Assembly: GCA_964587515.1 (NCBI GenBank)
Contig: CAZPMO010000046.1
Coordinates: 1-28,472 of the forward strand
Source of the DNA: CAZPMO01 sp964587515
Lineage (GTDB): Bacteria > Pseudomonadota > Alphaproteobacteria > MPNO01
DNA: 28,472 nt
Direction of reading: 5' to 3'
The notes under the pieces are model-generated. The model was not told the DNA's origin, did not search any database, and saw only the letters and a list, made by a program, of their open reading frames with translations. Numbering within the stretch: position 1 is the stretch's first letter; the number at the start of each line of letters is the position of its first letter. The position numbers were made by a program, and so were the translations under genes. Shown here in pieces: positions 1 to 7,902 of the stretch.

Positions 1-289
1 GATCAATCCTATCACGCGTTGCTATACGCAAGGCGGCATCAAACGCATGTTTGATCAATTCGACGATTTGCGGCTCCGCAAATCCGAATTCTATTTCTAT
101 CTTATCCCCAAGCTCGGGCGTATTTATCGGCGTTGGCAGATCAAGCATTACGGCGTCCACCCCGGCGGGCTGTTGGTTTACGGCGAGCCGTGGCCGCTGG
201 TTTCCGAGCTTGAAGTCTTCCTCGGCCGCCATGTGGGATGGGCCTGGAATATTACCGCCCGCAAACCCGAGAGAAACAGCGCGCCATGA
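1..289 (+). CDS. Class I SAM-dependent methyltransferase, C-terminal part (5' end outside window)
   Basis: The frame is open from base 2 to the TGA at 287-289, leaving about 95 residues of C-terminus. The visible part, with NPITRCYTQGGIKRMF followed by a Tyr/Arg-rich stretch and an ending GWAWNITARKP, resembles the tail after the Rossmann core of small-molecule methyltransferases found in polysaccharide loci. A similar tail (NYTRRAF, then a final strand ending GWLLVAHVARP) closes the fused methyltransferase at 18397-20127. The SAM-binding core lies outside the window, so the assignment rests on the tail alone. The stop overlaps the start of the next gene (ATGA at 286-289), which indicates translational coupling with the radical SAM gene. 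Confidence 0.6.
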   Translation, partial: INPITRCYTQGGIKRMFDQFDDLRLRKSEFYFYLIPKLGRIYRRWQIKHYGVHPGGLLVYGEPWPLVSELEVFLGRHVGWAWNITARKPERNSAP

Positions 290-1488
290 CCAAATTCGTC
301 TGTCGCCACCCCTGGTCCCATTTCGAGGTCAACAACCCGAATGGCGACGTCACCATGTGCTGCAACAACAATGCGGTGCTGGGCAACGTCAATGACGGGA
401 CGATTGGCGAAATCTGGAACGGGGAAGGATTTCGCAAGATGCGCCGGCGCATGCTGGACGAAGGCGCGCATGCGTTCTGCCCGCATACCTGCCCGGTCCT
501 GAAGGGTGGCAAGAAATATGAAAACCTGGACTGGCATGACGAGCTCAGCCGCGACGGCGAGCCATATAAGAACGCGGCGCTCAACGAAGCAGAATACGCC
601 GCGGCGGAAACCACCCTAAAGTCAACGCCACGCTGGCTGCGCTTTACCTATTCATATGCCTGCAATCTGGATTGCTATCACTGCTACCAGCGCGAAGACG
701 CCAAGATGCGTCTCAAGCTGCCCGATGGGTTCATGGACGAGCTGCCCGATTACGCCCGTAAAAGCCAGATCATCTATCCGTTCGGCGGCGAGCCGTTCTT
801 TTTCAAACCGGTCGTGGATTTTCTGGAAAATCACAACGCGAATCTCGAAAGCCGGTTCTTCTTTATCACCAATGCGACCATCCTGACTGACGCCATTTTC
901 GACCGGTTGAAGCGGCTGCCGATCAGCACCATGGCGGTATCGCTGGATGCGGCGACCGCCGACAGCTTCGACAAGCTGAGGGTGCGGGGGCGCAACGCCG
1001 ACTGGGAAACCGTGATGCAAAATCTCGGCCGGCTGCGTGATTTGAAACGGGAAAAGGATTTTATCTTTCCGGTCAGCATGACACTGAACCAGATAAATGC
1101 CGGCGAGATCGAGCAATTCGTCGACCTGGCCCTGGCCCATGACGCCGAGCCGTTGATCATGCTGGTCTCGAACCCATACCAGACCATGGAGTTTCAGCGC
1201 CAGTTCCTGAATTTCAGCAACACCCAGTTCGACAGCATGCAGGCTCAGATCGAGGCCAGCCTGCCGAAAGTCCGCGCCGCCGGGTTGAGCGATGCGGAAA
1301 CCACGCTTCTGTCGCTGCGCGCCGCGCTGCGCGAACATCGAGAGCTGGATAACTCCCCCCTGGGATACGGATCCAAGACTGTCGCCCGCAAGGCGTTTCA
1401 CATGATGCCCGAGGCACTGCAGATACCCATACGCAAGGCAGTGCAAAAGCGCCGCAATCGTCGATTCGAAAACTTCCGGGCCGATTAG
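286..1488 (+). CDS. Radical SAM protein with N-terminal SPASM/twitch-like region
   Basis: This 400-residue protein contains the radical SAM cluster motif CNLDCYHC (Cys126, Cys130, Cys133), which binds the 4Fe-4S cluster that cleaves SAM, and a GGEP motif at about 167-170. Unusually, the SPASM/twitch-type cysteine signature precedes the core. Cys6, Cys25-Cys26 in a GDVTMCC context, the GNVNDGTIGEIWNG segment, and Cys65 and Cys69 look like ligands for an auxiliary Fe-S cluster. The frame is open upstream to an ATG at 238, but I chose ATG 286 because it overlaps the preceding stop as ATGA and the conserved region begins at once. The substrate is unknown. Context in a glycan locus suggests radical modification of a sugar or carrier-bound intermediate, although SPASM proteins more often act on peptides. 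Confidence 0.85.
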   Translation: MTKFVCRHPWSHFEVNNPNGDVTMCCNNNAVLGNVNDGTIGEIWNGEGFRKMRRRMLDEGAHAFCPHTCPVLKGGKKYENLDWHDELSRDGEPYKNAALNEAEYAAAETTLKSTPRWLRFTYSYACNLDCYHCYQREDAKMRLKLPDGFMDELPDYARKSQIIYPFGGEPFFFKPVVDFLENHNANLESRFFFITNATILTDAIFDRLKRLPISTMAVSLDAATADSFDKLRVRGRNADWETVMQNLGRLRDLKREKDFIFPVSMTLNQINAGEIEQFVDLALAHDAEPLIMLVSNPYQTMEFQRQFLNFSNTQFDSMQAQIEASLPKVRAAGLSDAETTLLSLRAALREHRELDNSPLGYGSKTVARKAFHMMPEALQIPIRKAVQKRRNRRFENFRAD

Positions 1489-1500
1489 GCACCGACGGAC

Positions 1501-2316
1501 ATGAAACTCGCCGCATCCAATATCGCCCTGAAATCATACGACCATCTTGACGATTTTCACCGACTCGCCGCGATGGGCTTGACCGGTCTGGAGGTTTCGC
1601 CGAGCCGCGCCTGGGAAGACTGGTGGCATGGGCTGAAACCGTCGGCGGTGGATGCCTATCGCACGGCCGCCGAGAGTGCCGGGCTCCGGGTCGTGGGTCT
1701 GCACACTTTGTTCTGGCAACAGCCCGATCTCGGCCTGTTCCGCGCAACGGACGCACGCGCACAAACGCTCGATTATTTGACGCATATGTCGCGTCTATGC
1801 GCGGATCTCGGCGGACGCAGCCTGGTCTTTGGATCGGGACGGGCGCGCATGAGGGGCGCGCTGTCGCTTGACGACGCCATCGCCGAAACCATCCGGTTTT
1901 TCCGTGAGCTCGCCCCGCGTATCGAAGGTCACGGCACCTGTTTCGCCTTTGAGGCGCTGGGCAAACAGGATAGCGATTTTCTCAATTCGGTGACCGAGAC
2001 CCTGCGCGTGGTGGACGGCCTCGACAGCCCGGTCATGAAAACCCATCTGGACGCCAAGGCGATGGTTCAGGCCGGCGAGGTCAACGCGGATTGCTTCGTC
2101 CGGGCGCGGTCCACGGCGGTGCATTTTCACGCCAACGAGCCCGATCTCGGCGTCCTGTCCAGGGACGGAGAGGTCGATCACGCGGCGCTTGGGGATTTAT
2201 TGCGCGGCATCTCATATGACGGGTTCGTGTCCCTCGAACAGCGCATGGTCAATGAAGACGACCCGCTGTCGGATCTGGCGCGCAGCACCGCCGTGTTGAA
2301 GGAGTGCTACGGATGA
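1501..2316 (+). CDS. Sugar phosphate isomerase/epimerase (xylose isomerase-like TIM barrel)
   Basis: The 271-residue protein has the layout of the AP endonuclease 2 / xylose-isomerase-like TIM-barrel family, whose cytoplasmic members isomerise or epimerise keto-sugars or inositols with a divalent metal. Likely metal ligands are Glu151 (FEALG), Asp184 (HLDAK), His208/His210 (VHFHANEPD) and Glu246 (SLEQR). The length is typical of the family. The start ATG lies 12 bases after the preceding stop. The gene overlaps the SDR gene downstream by ATGA, so it belongs to the same transcription unit. Together with the SDR and the two Gfo/Idh/MocA enzymes it probably helps make a rare sugar precursor. The exact substrate cannot be read from the sequence. 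Confidence 0.82.
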   Translation: MKLAASNIALKSYDHLDDFHRLAAMGLTGLEVSPSRAWEDWWHGLKPSAVDAYRTAAESAGLRVVGLHTLFWQQPDLGLFRATDARAQTLDYLTHMSRLCADLGGRSLVFGSGRARMRGALSLDDAIAETIRFFRELAPRIEGHGTCFAFEALGKQDSDFLNSVTETLRVVDGLDSPVMKTHLDAKAMVQAGEVNADCFVRARSTAVHFHANEPDLGVLSRDGEVDHAALGDLLRGISYDGFVSLEQRMVNEDDPLSDLARSTAVLKECYG

Positions 2317-3098
2317 CCGAACCGAGAAGCCCGTTCTCGCACCCCGGCTGGACGCCGGCGGTCGCTGACGGCGCGCGCATTCTGGTCGCGGGAGCCAGCG
2401 GCGGGCTCGGCCGGGCGGTGGTGGATATGCTGCTGGACGGATCCAACTGCGTGATCGGCGCCCATGGCGACACCCAGCCGGGCCATGCGGGCGACGATGA
2501 ACGGGTGCACAAACTTCAAGGAAAGCTGGAAACAGCCGCGGATTGCGAACATCTGGTGCGGGAATTTTGCGACGCGGCCGGCGGCATCGACGGGCTGGTC
2601 ATGCTGGCCGGAAGACTGACGACGACCGAACACTGGGACGAATTGACACCGGATCAGTGGGAATCCGATATCCAGATCAATCTCAATATACCGTTCTATA
2701 TGGCCCGCGCCGCCTTGCGCGCCATGAAAGCGCAGGGAAGCGGCGGGCGGATCGTGCTCAATGGGACCGAATCCGCCCTGCACGGCGGTAGCGCGCAATC
2801 ATTTCCCTATGCCGTCGCCAAGCGTGGAACCGAAGCGATGGTCCAGGGGCTGGCGCGCGAAGGAGCGGACTATTCAATTCTGGTCAATGGAGTCAGGCTG
2901 GGCTTTATCGCCAGCGGCTTTCACCAACGCTGGACCGGCCGAAGCGAGGCCTCCATGCAAGATCGGGCGGACATGGTGCCGCTCAAGCGCGCCGGCGATC
3001 CACAGGAAGCCGCGGCGCTGATCATCTATCTGCTGTCCGGCTGGTCGTCATTTATCACCGGCCAGATGTTCGCCCTCACCGGCGGCGACTGGCTATAG
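2313..3098 (+). CDS. Short-chain dehydrogenase/reductase (SDR)
   Basis: This 261-residue protein is a classical SDR. It has the nucleotide-binding glycine motif GASGGLG at 27-33, a catalytic pair Tyr166 and Lys170 in YAVAK, a likely catalytic Ser154 in the NGTES segment, and a C-terminal ITGQMFALTGGDWL of the kind that closes SDR folds. It should reduce or oxidise a sugar or keto-acid with NAD(P). ATG 2313 overlaps the previous stop (ATGA), and a strong AAGGAG lies about 8 bases upstream. The frame is also open to an ATG at 2304, but the coupled start is preferred. The neighbours point to a role in making a modified sugar; the substrate is unknown. Confidence 0.9.
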   Translation: MTEPRSPFSHPGWTPAVADGARILVAGASGGLGRAVVDMLLDGSNCVIGAHGDTQPGHAGDDERVHKLQGKLETAADCEHLVREFCDAAGGIDGLVMLAGRLTTTEHWDELTPDQWESDIQINLNIPFYMARAALRAMKAQGSGGRIVLNGTESALHGGSAQSFPYAVAKRGTEAMVQGLAREGADYSILVNGVRLGFIASGFHQRWTGRSEASMQDRADMVPLKRAGDPQEAAALIIYLLSGWSSFITGQMFALTGGDWL

Positions 3099-3102
3099 AG
3101 CA

Positions 3103-4710
3103 TTGCCGGTATTTATACGCCGGTCTCGGGACCTTGCCGGCATCCCGATGGATTGCGACTGGATTGCGACCACGGGAAGCCGCGCGCCTGAGGGGCGTCC
3201 CAACCGGCTGGCCGGCGCGGCGCGGCTGCTTGATACCGCGTTCAGCACGGTCCGGGACGACTGGTGGGACCTCGCACGGACATTGGGACAAACGCCGTCG
3301 GCGGAGCTGGGCCACGCGCCCACCGCGTCCAGCTACGCCTCGGATCTGGGTGTGATGATGGCCTGGGAACGGATCGTGACTGACACCGCCGCAAAGCCGG
3401 CGCAGCTTCTGGTGATCTGTGACGACCCGTGGCTGTTTCGGCATTTCGCCGGATTGCCGGGAGTAACCGCCGGGTCCGCGCCTTCCTTGTGGCCGGACAC
3501 ATTGAAACTGCGGCTTCGCGGCGTGGCGGCCCGGCTGAAATACGCTTTCCGCGCCGCATACGCCGCACGCGCGCTGCGTGGAGGCCGCCGAAATCTTGCC
3601 GCAACCGGCACATCCTCTTTGCTGGTCTACGGGCACCCCGGATCCGACGCAGACGGCTACGACGCCTATTTCGGCGGGCTTATGAACGAAATCCCGGGCC
3701 TCATGCGCATGCTGCATGTGGATTGCGGCGTTGCGCGGGCGCGCGGATTGGCGGGCGAGCGCACGATGAGCTTTCACTGCTGGGGCTCGGGCTTGCGCGC
3801 GGCTGGATTGATCTTCGCGAAATGGCGTCCATCGGCAAAAGACAAATCGGGCCGTTACGGCTGGCTGGTCCGGCGCGCGGCGGAACGCGAAGGCGGGGCG
3901 GCGGCGGCGGCGGCGACGCGCTGGCAGTCGATCTGTCAGGCCGCCTGGATGGCCGACGCGAAACCGGCGGCAATCGCATGGCCGTGGGAAAGCCATCCCT
4001 GGGAGCGAGCGCTGATCCGCATCGCCCGCGGCCAAGGCGTGAAGACGATCGGCTATCAGCACACGGTGGTCGGAAAGCATTTGTACAATTACGGAACCGC
4101 CGCCAATTCGGACGGGATGGCGGGCATTCCGGACAAGGTGTTGTGCAATGGTCCCGTCTATCGCGACCAGCTCGAGAATTGGGGCGTTCCGGCGGATCGG
4201 CTTCTGGTGGCGGGCGCGTTTCGTCTGCCCGTGCCGCGCCGACTGCGGTTTGATCCTGCCGCGCCGGTTTTCGTTGCGTTATCGAGCGATCAGGTGATTT
4301 CGGCCCAGATGCTGCGGGCGATCAGAGAAACGGTCTCGAATGCCGGCGACGGCGGGCGGCGATTTCTGATAAAGGCGCATCCCTTATACCCGTTCGAGTT
4401 CGCCCCCGGGCCCGGAATTGAACGGACGGAAGTGGAGTTGACCGAACAGGACACGCTGTCCACGGTGCTGTATGCGACCGGAACCGTTGGATTGGAGGCG
4501 GTTATGGCCGGCCTGCCCACGGTGCGTTTTTTGCCCGAGGGCAAGGTCGCCATCGACATCCTGCCAATGAACATAAATGTTCCGACGGCCGAAGCATCGG
4601 AATTGGGCGACATTCTGGCCGCCGCCGAACCACAAACTTGCATTCGGCGGGAAGACATCATCGCGCCGGTACAAATGGCGCATTGGCAAAATTGTCTGGA
4701 AACAACATGA
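3103..4710 (+). CDS. GT-B-like surface carbohydrate biosynthesis protein
   Basis: The 535-residue soluble protein resembles the poorly characterised 'surface carbohydrate biosynthesis protein' family (TIGR04326-like), judged from memory of its hallmark central segment: WPWESHPWERALIRIA at about 289-304, then the GVKTIGYQHTVV strand and KVLCNGPVYRDQLENWG. A later stretch with KAHPLYPFEF and a TGTVGLEAVMAGLPTVRF motif looks like the donor-binding half of a GT-B glycosyltransferase or capsule polymerase (KpsC/CDP-glycerophosphotransferase fold). The start is uncertain. A TTG at 3103 lies 4 bases after the SDR stop, while an ATG at 3148 is an alternative; neither has a clear Shine-Dalgarno. Its stop overlaps the next gene (ATGA at 4707). 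It probably transfers the sugar made by the surrounding enzymes. Confidence 0.65.
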   Translation: MPVFIRRSRDLAGIPMDCDWIATTGSRAPEGRPNRLAGAARLLDTAFSTVRDDWWDLARTLGQTPSAELGHAPTASSYASDLGVMMAWERIVTDTAAKPAQLLVICDDPWLFRHFAGLPGVTAGSAPSLWPDTLKLRLRGVAARLKYAFRAAYAARALRGGRRNLAATGTSSLLVYGHPGSDADGYDAYFGGLMNEIPGLMRMLHVDCGVARARGLAGERTMSFHCWGSGLRAAGLIFAKWRPSAKDKSGRYGWLVRRAAEREGGAAAAAATRWQSICQAAWMADAKPAAIAWPWESHPWERALIRIARGQGVKTIGYQHTVVGKHLYNYGTAANSDGMAGIPDKVLCNGPVYRDQLENWGVPADRLLVAGAFRLPVPRRLRFDPAAPVFVALSSDQVISAQMLRAIRETVSNAGDGGRRFLIKAHPLYPFEFAPGPGIERTEVELTEQDTLSTVLYATGTVGLEAVMAGLPTVRFLPEGKVAIDILPMNINVPTAEASELGDILAAAEPQTCIRREDIIAPVQMAHWQNCLETT

Positions 4711-5828
4711 CGAAACGACAAAACCTTAAAGTCGCGGTGATCGGCTGCGGCCGGGTTTCCGGCCATCATTTGAAATCCATCGCGGCCGTGGACGGCGCCG
4801 AAATCGCCGCCGCCTGCGATCTGGTCGAGGATCGGGCGCGCGCCTTCGGCGATGAATATTCCATCCCCTATTTCGTCAACTACCACGACATGCTGTCCGC
4901 GCTGCCCGAAATCGATCTGGTGGCCGTGATCACGCCATCGGGCATGCATTCTGAGCACGCCACGGAAATCATGGAACGCCACGGCAAGCATGTGATCGTC
5001 GAAAAACCGACCTTCATGCGGCCGGAGCAGGAAATCGCCGCCTATGAGACGGCGGACCGGCTGGGGCTGCATTTGTTTCCGGTTTTTCAGAACCGGTATA
5101 ACCGAGCCGTCACTCGGGTGCGGTCGGCCCTCGCCGACGGCGAGTTGGGCGACATCAGGCTGGTGTCGGTGCGGGTGCGCTGGTGCCGGCCGCAGCGCTA
5201 TTACGATCTCGCCCCGTGGCGCGGCACGTTTTCCCACGACGGCGGAGCGCTGACCAACCAGGGCATCCATCATGTGGATCTGTTGCGGCATCTCGGCGGC
5301 GAGGTCGGACGGGTGAATTGTTCCATGCGCACATTGGGGGCCGAGATCGAGGTCGAGGACGCCCTGGTGGCGACGCTGGAATATGACAGCGGCGCGATTG
5401 CAACGGTCGAGGTGACCACCGCCGCGCGGCCCGATGATTTCGAGGCGTCGATTTCCATCGTCGGCTCGGAAGGGCTGGCCCTGATCGGCGGCATCGCGGT
5501 CAATGAGCTGCAGATATTTACGCCCGATCCGGGTGCGTGCGCGGCCAATAGCGAGGATTTCATCGGCATTGAGGGGCACGGCGCGGTTTATGGCTACGGC
5601 CACGCGGGCATGTACGAAGATATCGTCCGGTTTTTCAACGACGGAACGCCCTATCCGGTGAGCCGGGACGATTGCCTGGCGACCCTGCGCCTGCTGCATG
5701 CGTTCTATCGGTCGGACGAAGCCGACGGCTGGGCGACGGTCGATACGAACGAACAATCGGCGCGGCTCGGCCGGCCGGATGAAGCGATTTCCGCGCTCTA
5801 CCGCACGCCGTCGCCGCAGGGAAATTGA
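4707..5828 (+). CDS. Gfo/Idh/MocA family oxidoreductase, WlbA/WbpB-like
   Basis: This 373-residue NAD(P)-dependent sugar dehydrogenase has an N-terminal Rossmann motif GCGRVSG (13-19), the family EKP motif (100-102) whose Lys is catalytic, and the C-terminal substrate-domain motif around DGGALTNQGIHHVD (179-192). The run WRGTFSHDGGALTNQGIH followed by IEVEDALVATLEYDSGAIATVEVTTA recalls UDP-GlcNAc-uronate 3-dehydrogenases of the WlbA/WbpB type. A nucleotide-sugar or uronate substrate is therefore plausible but not proven. ATG 4707 overlaps the upstream stop; the frame is open upstream to an ATG at 4638, which would overlap the previous gene by 73 bases and is rejected. A second member of the family follows 6 bases later, so the pair may act on consecutive steps. 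Confidence 0.87.
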   Translation: MTKRQNLKVAVIGCGRVSGHHLKSIAAVDGAEIAAACDLVEDRARAFGDEYSIPYFVNYHDMLSALPEIDLVAVITPSGMHSEHATEIMERHGKHVIVEKPTFMRPEQEIAAYETADRLGLHLFPVFQNRYNRAVTRVRSALADGELGDIRLVSVRVRWCRPQRYYDLAPWRGTFSHDGGALTNQGIHHVDLLRHLGGEVGRVNCSMRTLGAEIEVEDALVATLEYDSGAIATVEVTTAARPDDFEASISIVGSEGLALIGGIAVNELQIFTPDPGACAANSEDFIGIEGHGAVYGYGHAGMYEDIVRFFNDGTPYPVSRDDCLATLRLLHAFYRSDEADGWATVDTNEQSARLGRPDEAISALYRTPSPQGN

Positions 5829-5834
5829 TCCAGG

Positions 5835-6881
5835 ATGGCGGAAAAATTAAGGATCGGGATCGCCGGATACGGTGTGGTCGGCAAGCGGCGGCGCGAATTC
5901 ATCGACCTGCACCCGGCGCTTGAAACCGTGGCGGTCTGCGACAGAACGTTCGAAGTGGACGGACGGGAAGCGGGCGGGGTTGAATATTTTACCCATTACC
6001 GAGCCCTGATCGAACGCGGTCTGGATGCGCTCTTTGTTTGCATGTCCAACGACATGGCGGCGGAGGTCACCATCGCGGGGCTGGAAGCCGGGCTGCATGT
6101 GTTCTGCGAGAAGCCGCCGGGGCGGAACCCGGACGAGATCGAGGCCGTCATCGCCTGCGAGAAAACCCGCCCGGCCCAAAAGCTCAAATACGGCTTCAAC
6201 CACCGTTACCACGATTCGGTGCGCGATGCGCTGGCGATCGTCACATCGGGCGAGCTCGGACCCATGGTCAATTTGCGTGGGGTGTACGGAAAATCCCAAC
6301 TGGTTACGTTTGGCCAGGATTCCGACTGGCGCACCCAGCGCGCGATCGCCGGCGGCGGTATCCTGCTGGACCAGGGCATCCATATGGTCGATTTGCTGCG
6401 GCTGTTCGGCGGCGAGTTCATTGAAATCAACAGCTTCGTGTCGAACGATTTCTGGCGTCACGACGTGGAAGACAACGCCTATGCGCTGATGCGCACGGAG
6501 AACGGCGTGGTCGCCATGCTGCATTCTTCCGCGACCCAGTGGCGTCACCGCTTCAGTCTGGAAATGACATTGCAGCGCGGCACCGTGATCCTCGCCGGCA
6601 TCTTGTCCGGCTCGAAAAGTTACGGCGCGGAAACGCTGACCGTCGCGCGCGCCACGGGCGACGACCGGGGCGACCCGCGCGAAGAGACCACCCGTTATAA
6701 CGAAGATAATTCCTGGCGCGACGAAATCGACGAGTTTGCCGCCGCCATGCTGGGCAAGGGGGAAATCGTCAACGGCTCATCGGCGGAAGCCTTGCAGACC
6801 ATGGCGACCGTCTATCGCATTTACGGCGCCGACGCGGAATGGCGTACGCGTTGGAACATCGACGCGAAAACGCCCGAATAA
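5835..6881 (+). CDS. Gfo/Idh/MocA family oxidoreductase (second copy)
   Basis: This 348-residue protein belongs to the same fold family as the gene before it but is clearly divergent. It has the Rossmann motif GYGVVG (11-16), the EKP motif at 92-94 (HVFCEKPPGRNPDE) and the substrate-domain run GGGILLDQGIHMVDLLRLFGGE. It should catalyse NAD(P)-linked oxidation or reduction of a sugar ring carbon. An AGG just before the ATG is the only ribosome-binding hint. The SGNH gene starts 2 bases after the stop. Tandem Gfo/Idh/MocA genes within a glycan locus suggest two different oxidation/reduction steps on the same precursor rather than redundancy. Confidence 0.88.
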   Translation: MAEKLRIGIAGYGVVGKRRREFIDLHPALETVAVCDRTFEVDGREAGGVEYFTHYRALIERGLDALFVCMSNDMAAEVTIAGLEAGLHVFCEKPPGRNPDEIEAVIACEKTRPAQKLKYGFNHRYHDSVRDALAIVTSGELGPMVNLRGVYGKSQLVTFGQDSDWRTQRAIAGGGILLDQGIHMVDLLRLFGGEFIEINSFVSNDFWRHDVEDNAYALMRTENGVVAMLHSSATQWRHRFSLEMTLQRGTVILAGILSGSKSYGAETLTVARATGDDRGDPREETTRYNEDNSWRDEIDEFAAAMLGKGEIVNGSSAEALQTMATVYRIYGADAEWRTRWNIDAKTPE

Positions 6882-6883
6882 AT

Positions 6884-7891
6884 ATGCCGGGACGAAATTT
6901 CCGAATAACCGCGATTGGAATTCTGTCGCTGGCCGCCACGCTGGCCGCGATGGAATTCTCCGTACGCATGGCGATGCCGGCCTATGACCCGACCGGGCAT
7001 CTTCGGTTCGAGCGCGCCGATGGCGACATGCCGCCGCTCGGGGTTCGGAACAGCGTCCACCGGCTGATCAAAAATTCGGGTGATTACGACGTTTCCGTGC
7101 GGTTCAACCGCCACGGCCTGCGCGATTCGCAAGACCTGTCCGACGCCGGGCTCGACGATTACTTCGTGGTCGGCGATTCCTTTGCGTTCGGATGGGGGGT
7201 CGAGGAGAACGAACGGTTTTCCGAACGGCTGCGCGAGCTGACCGGACGGCGCGTTTTCAATCTGGGCATTCCGGCCAATGTCGACGGGTATGAACGCCTG
7301 CTGGATTACGCCGCGCGAAAGGGCGCCCGCGTCCGGAACGTCATCCTGTCCGTCAATATGATTGACGATTTGCGCGAATACGCGCCAGCCGCGAAAGATG
7401 CCGCCGCGAACAACGGATCCGATGCCGGCGGTACCGCCCTGAATAAAATCAAGCTGATTTTGCTTGCCCATTCGAGCCTGTATTTTCTGACGACGAGCAT
7501 GGTCAATCGCGTCGCCTGGCTGCGGAAAATCCTGATCCGCGCCGGGCTGATCATCCCGCTCGGCAATGTCAACGCCGCGTCGCCGGGCGAACTCGAAATC
7601 AAAAACACCGCCGATCGGCTCGCGGGCCTGGCGCGCCGTTTCAATATCATTTTCCTGATTATCCCGTCACGCGCGCTATGGCTGGGAAAAAACCGTGCGG
7701 AGACGGACCGGGTCCATCGCGGCCTGATGCGTGAGCTGTCGAAACGCCGCCTCGACGTGATCGACATGCGCCCGGTGCTGGAAGCGGGCGGCGATCCCAT
7801 GCGATATCACTTCCTGAATGATGGTCATTGGCGCGCCGCCGGGCATCAAATTGCCGCCGAAGCCATCGCCGCAAAAATCGGCGGGCGTTAG
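6884..7891 (+). CDS. Membrane-anchored SGNH/AlgX-AlgJ-like protein, probable polysaccharide O-acyltransferase partner
   Basis: The 335-residue protein begins with a probable uncleaved signal anchor (hydrophobic about residues 8-23), putting the rest in the periplasm. It has the SGNH nucleophile block VVGDSFAFG (GDS at 97-99). The C-terminal block NDGHWRAAGH supplies Asp313 and His315 in the D-x-H-W arrangement seen in AlgX/AlgJ. SGNH proteins next to an MBOAT gene usually transfer acetyl groups, delivered across the membrane by the MBOAT protein, onto a polysaccharide. The MBOAT gene follows 11 bases downstream. I took ATG 6884 because the frame upstream of it overlaps the preceding gene. The acyl group and the acceptor sugar are unknown. 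Confidence 0.8.
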   Translation: MPGRNFRITAIGILSLAATLAAMEFSVRMAMPAYDPTGHLRFERADGDMPPLGVRNSVHRLIKNSGDYDVSVRFNRHGLRDSQDLSDAGLDDYFVVGDSFAFGWGVEENERFSERLRELTGRRVFNLGIPANVDGYERLLDYAARKGARVRNVILSVNMIDDLREYAPAAKDAAANNGSDAGGTALNKIKLILLAHSSLYFLTTSMVNRVAWLRKILIRAGLIIPLGNVNAASPGELEIKNTADRLAGLARRFNIIFLIIPSRALWLGKNRAETDRVHRGLMRELSKRRLDVIDMRPVLEAGGDPMRYHFLNDGHWRAAGHQIAAEAIAAKIGGR

Positions 7892-7902
7892 GCGCGCGGG
7901 TC

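Noticed and set aside
4290..5756. Long open frame on the minus strand opposite the GT-B-like and first Gfo/Idh/MocA genes
   Set aside because: It is antisense to well-supported coding sequence, has no recognisable domain, and is rich in His/Arg/Gln as expected for a shadow frame in GC-rich DNA.
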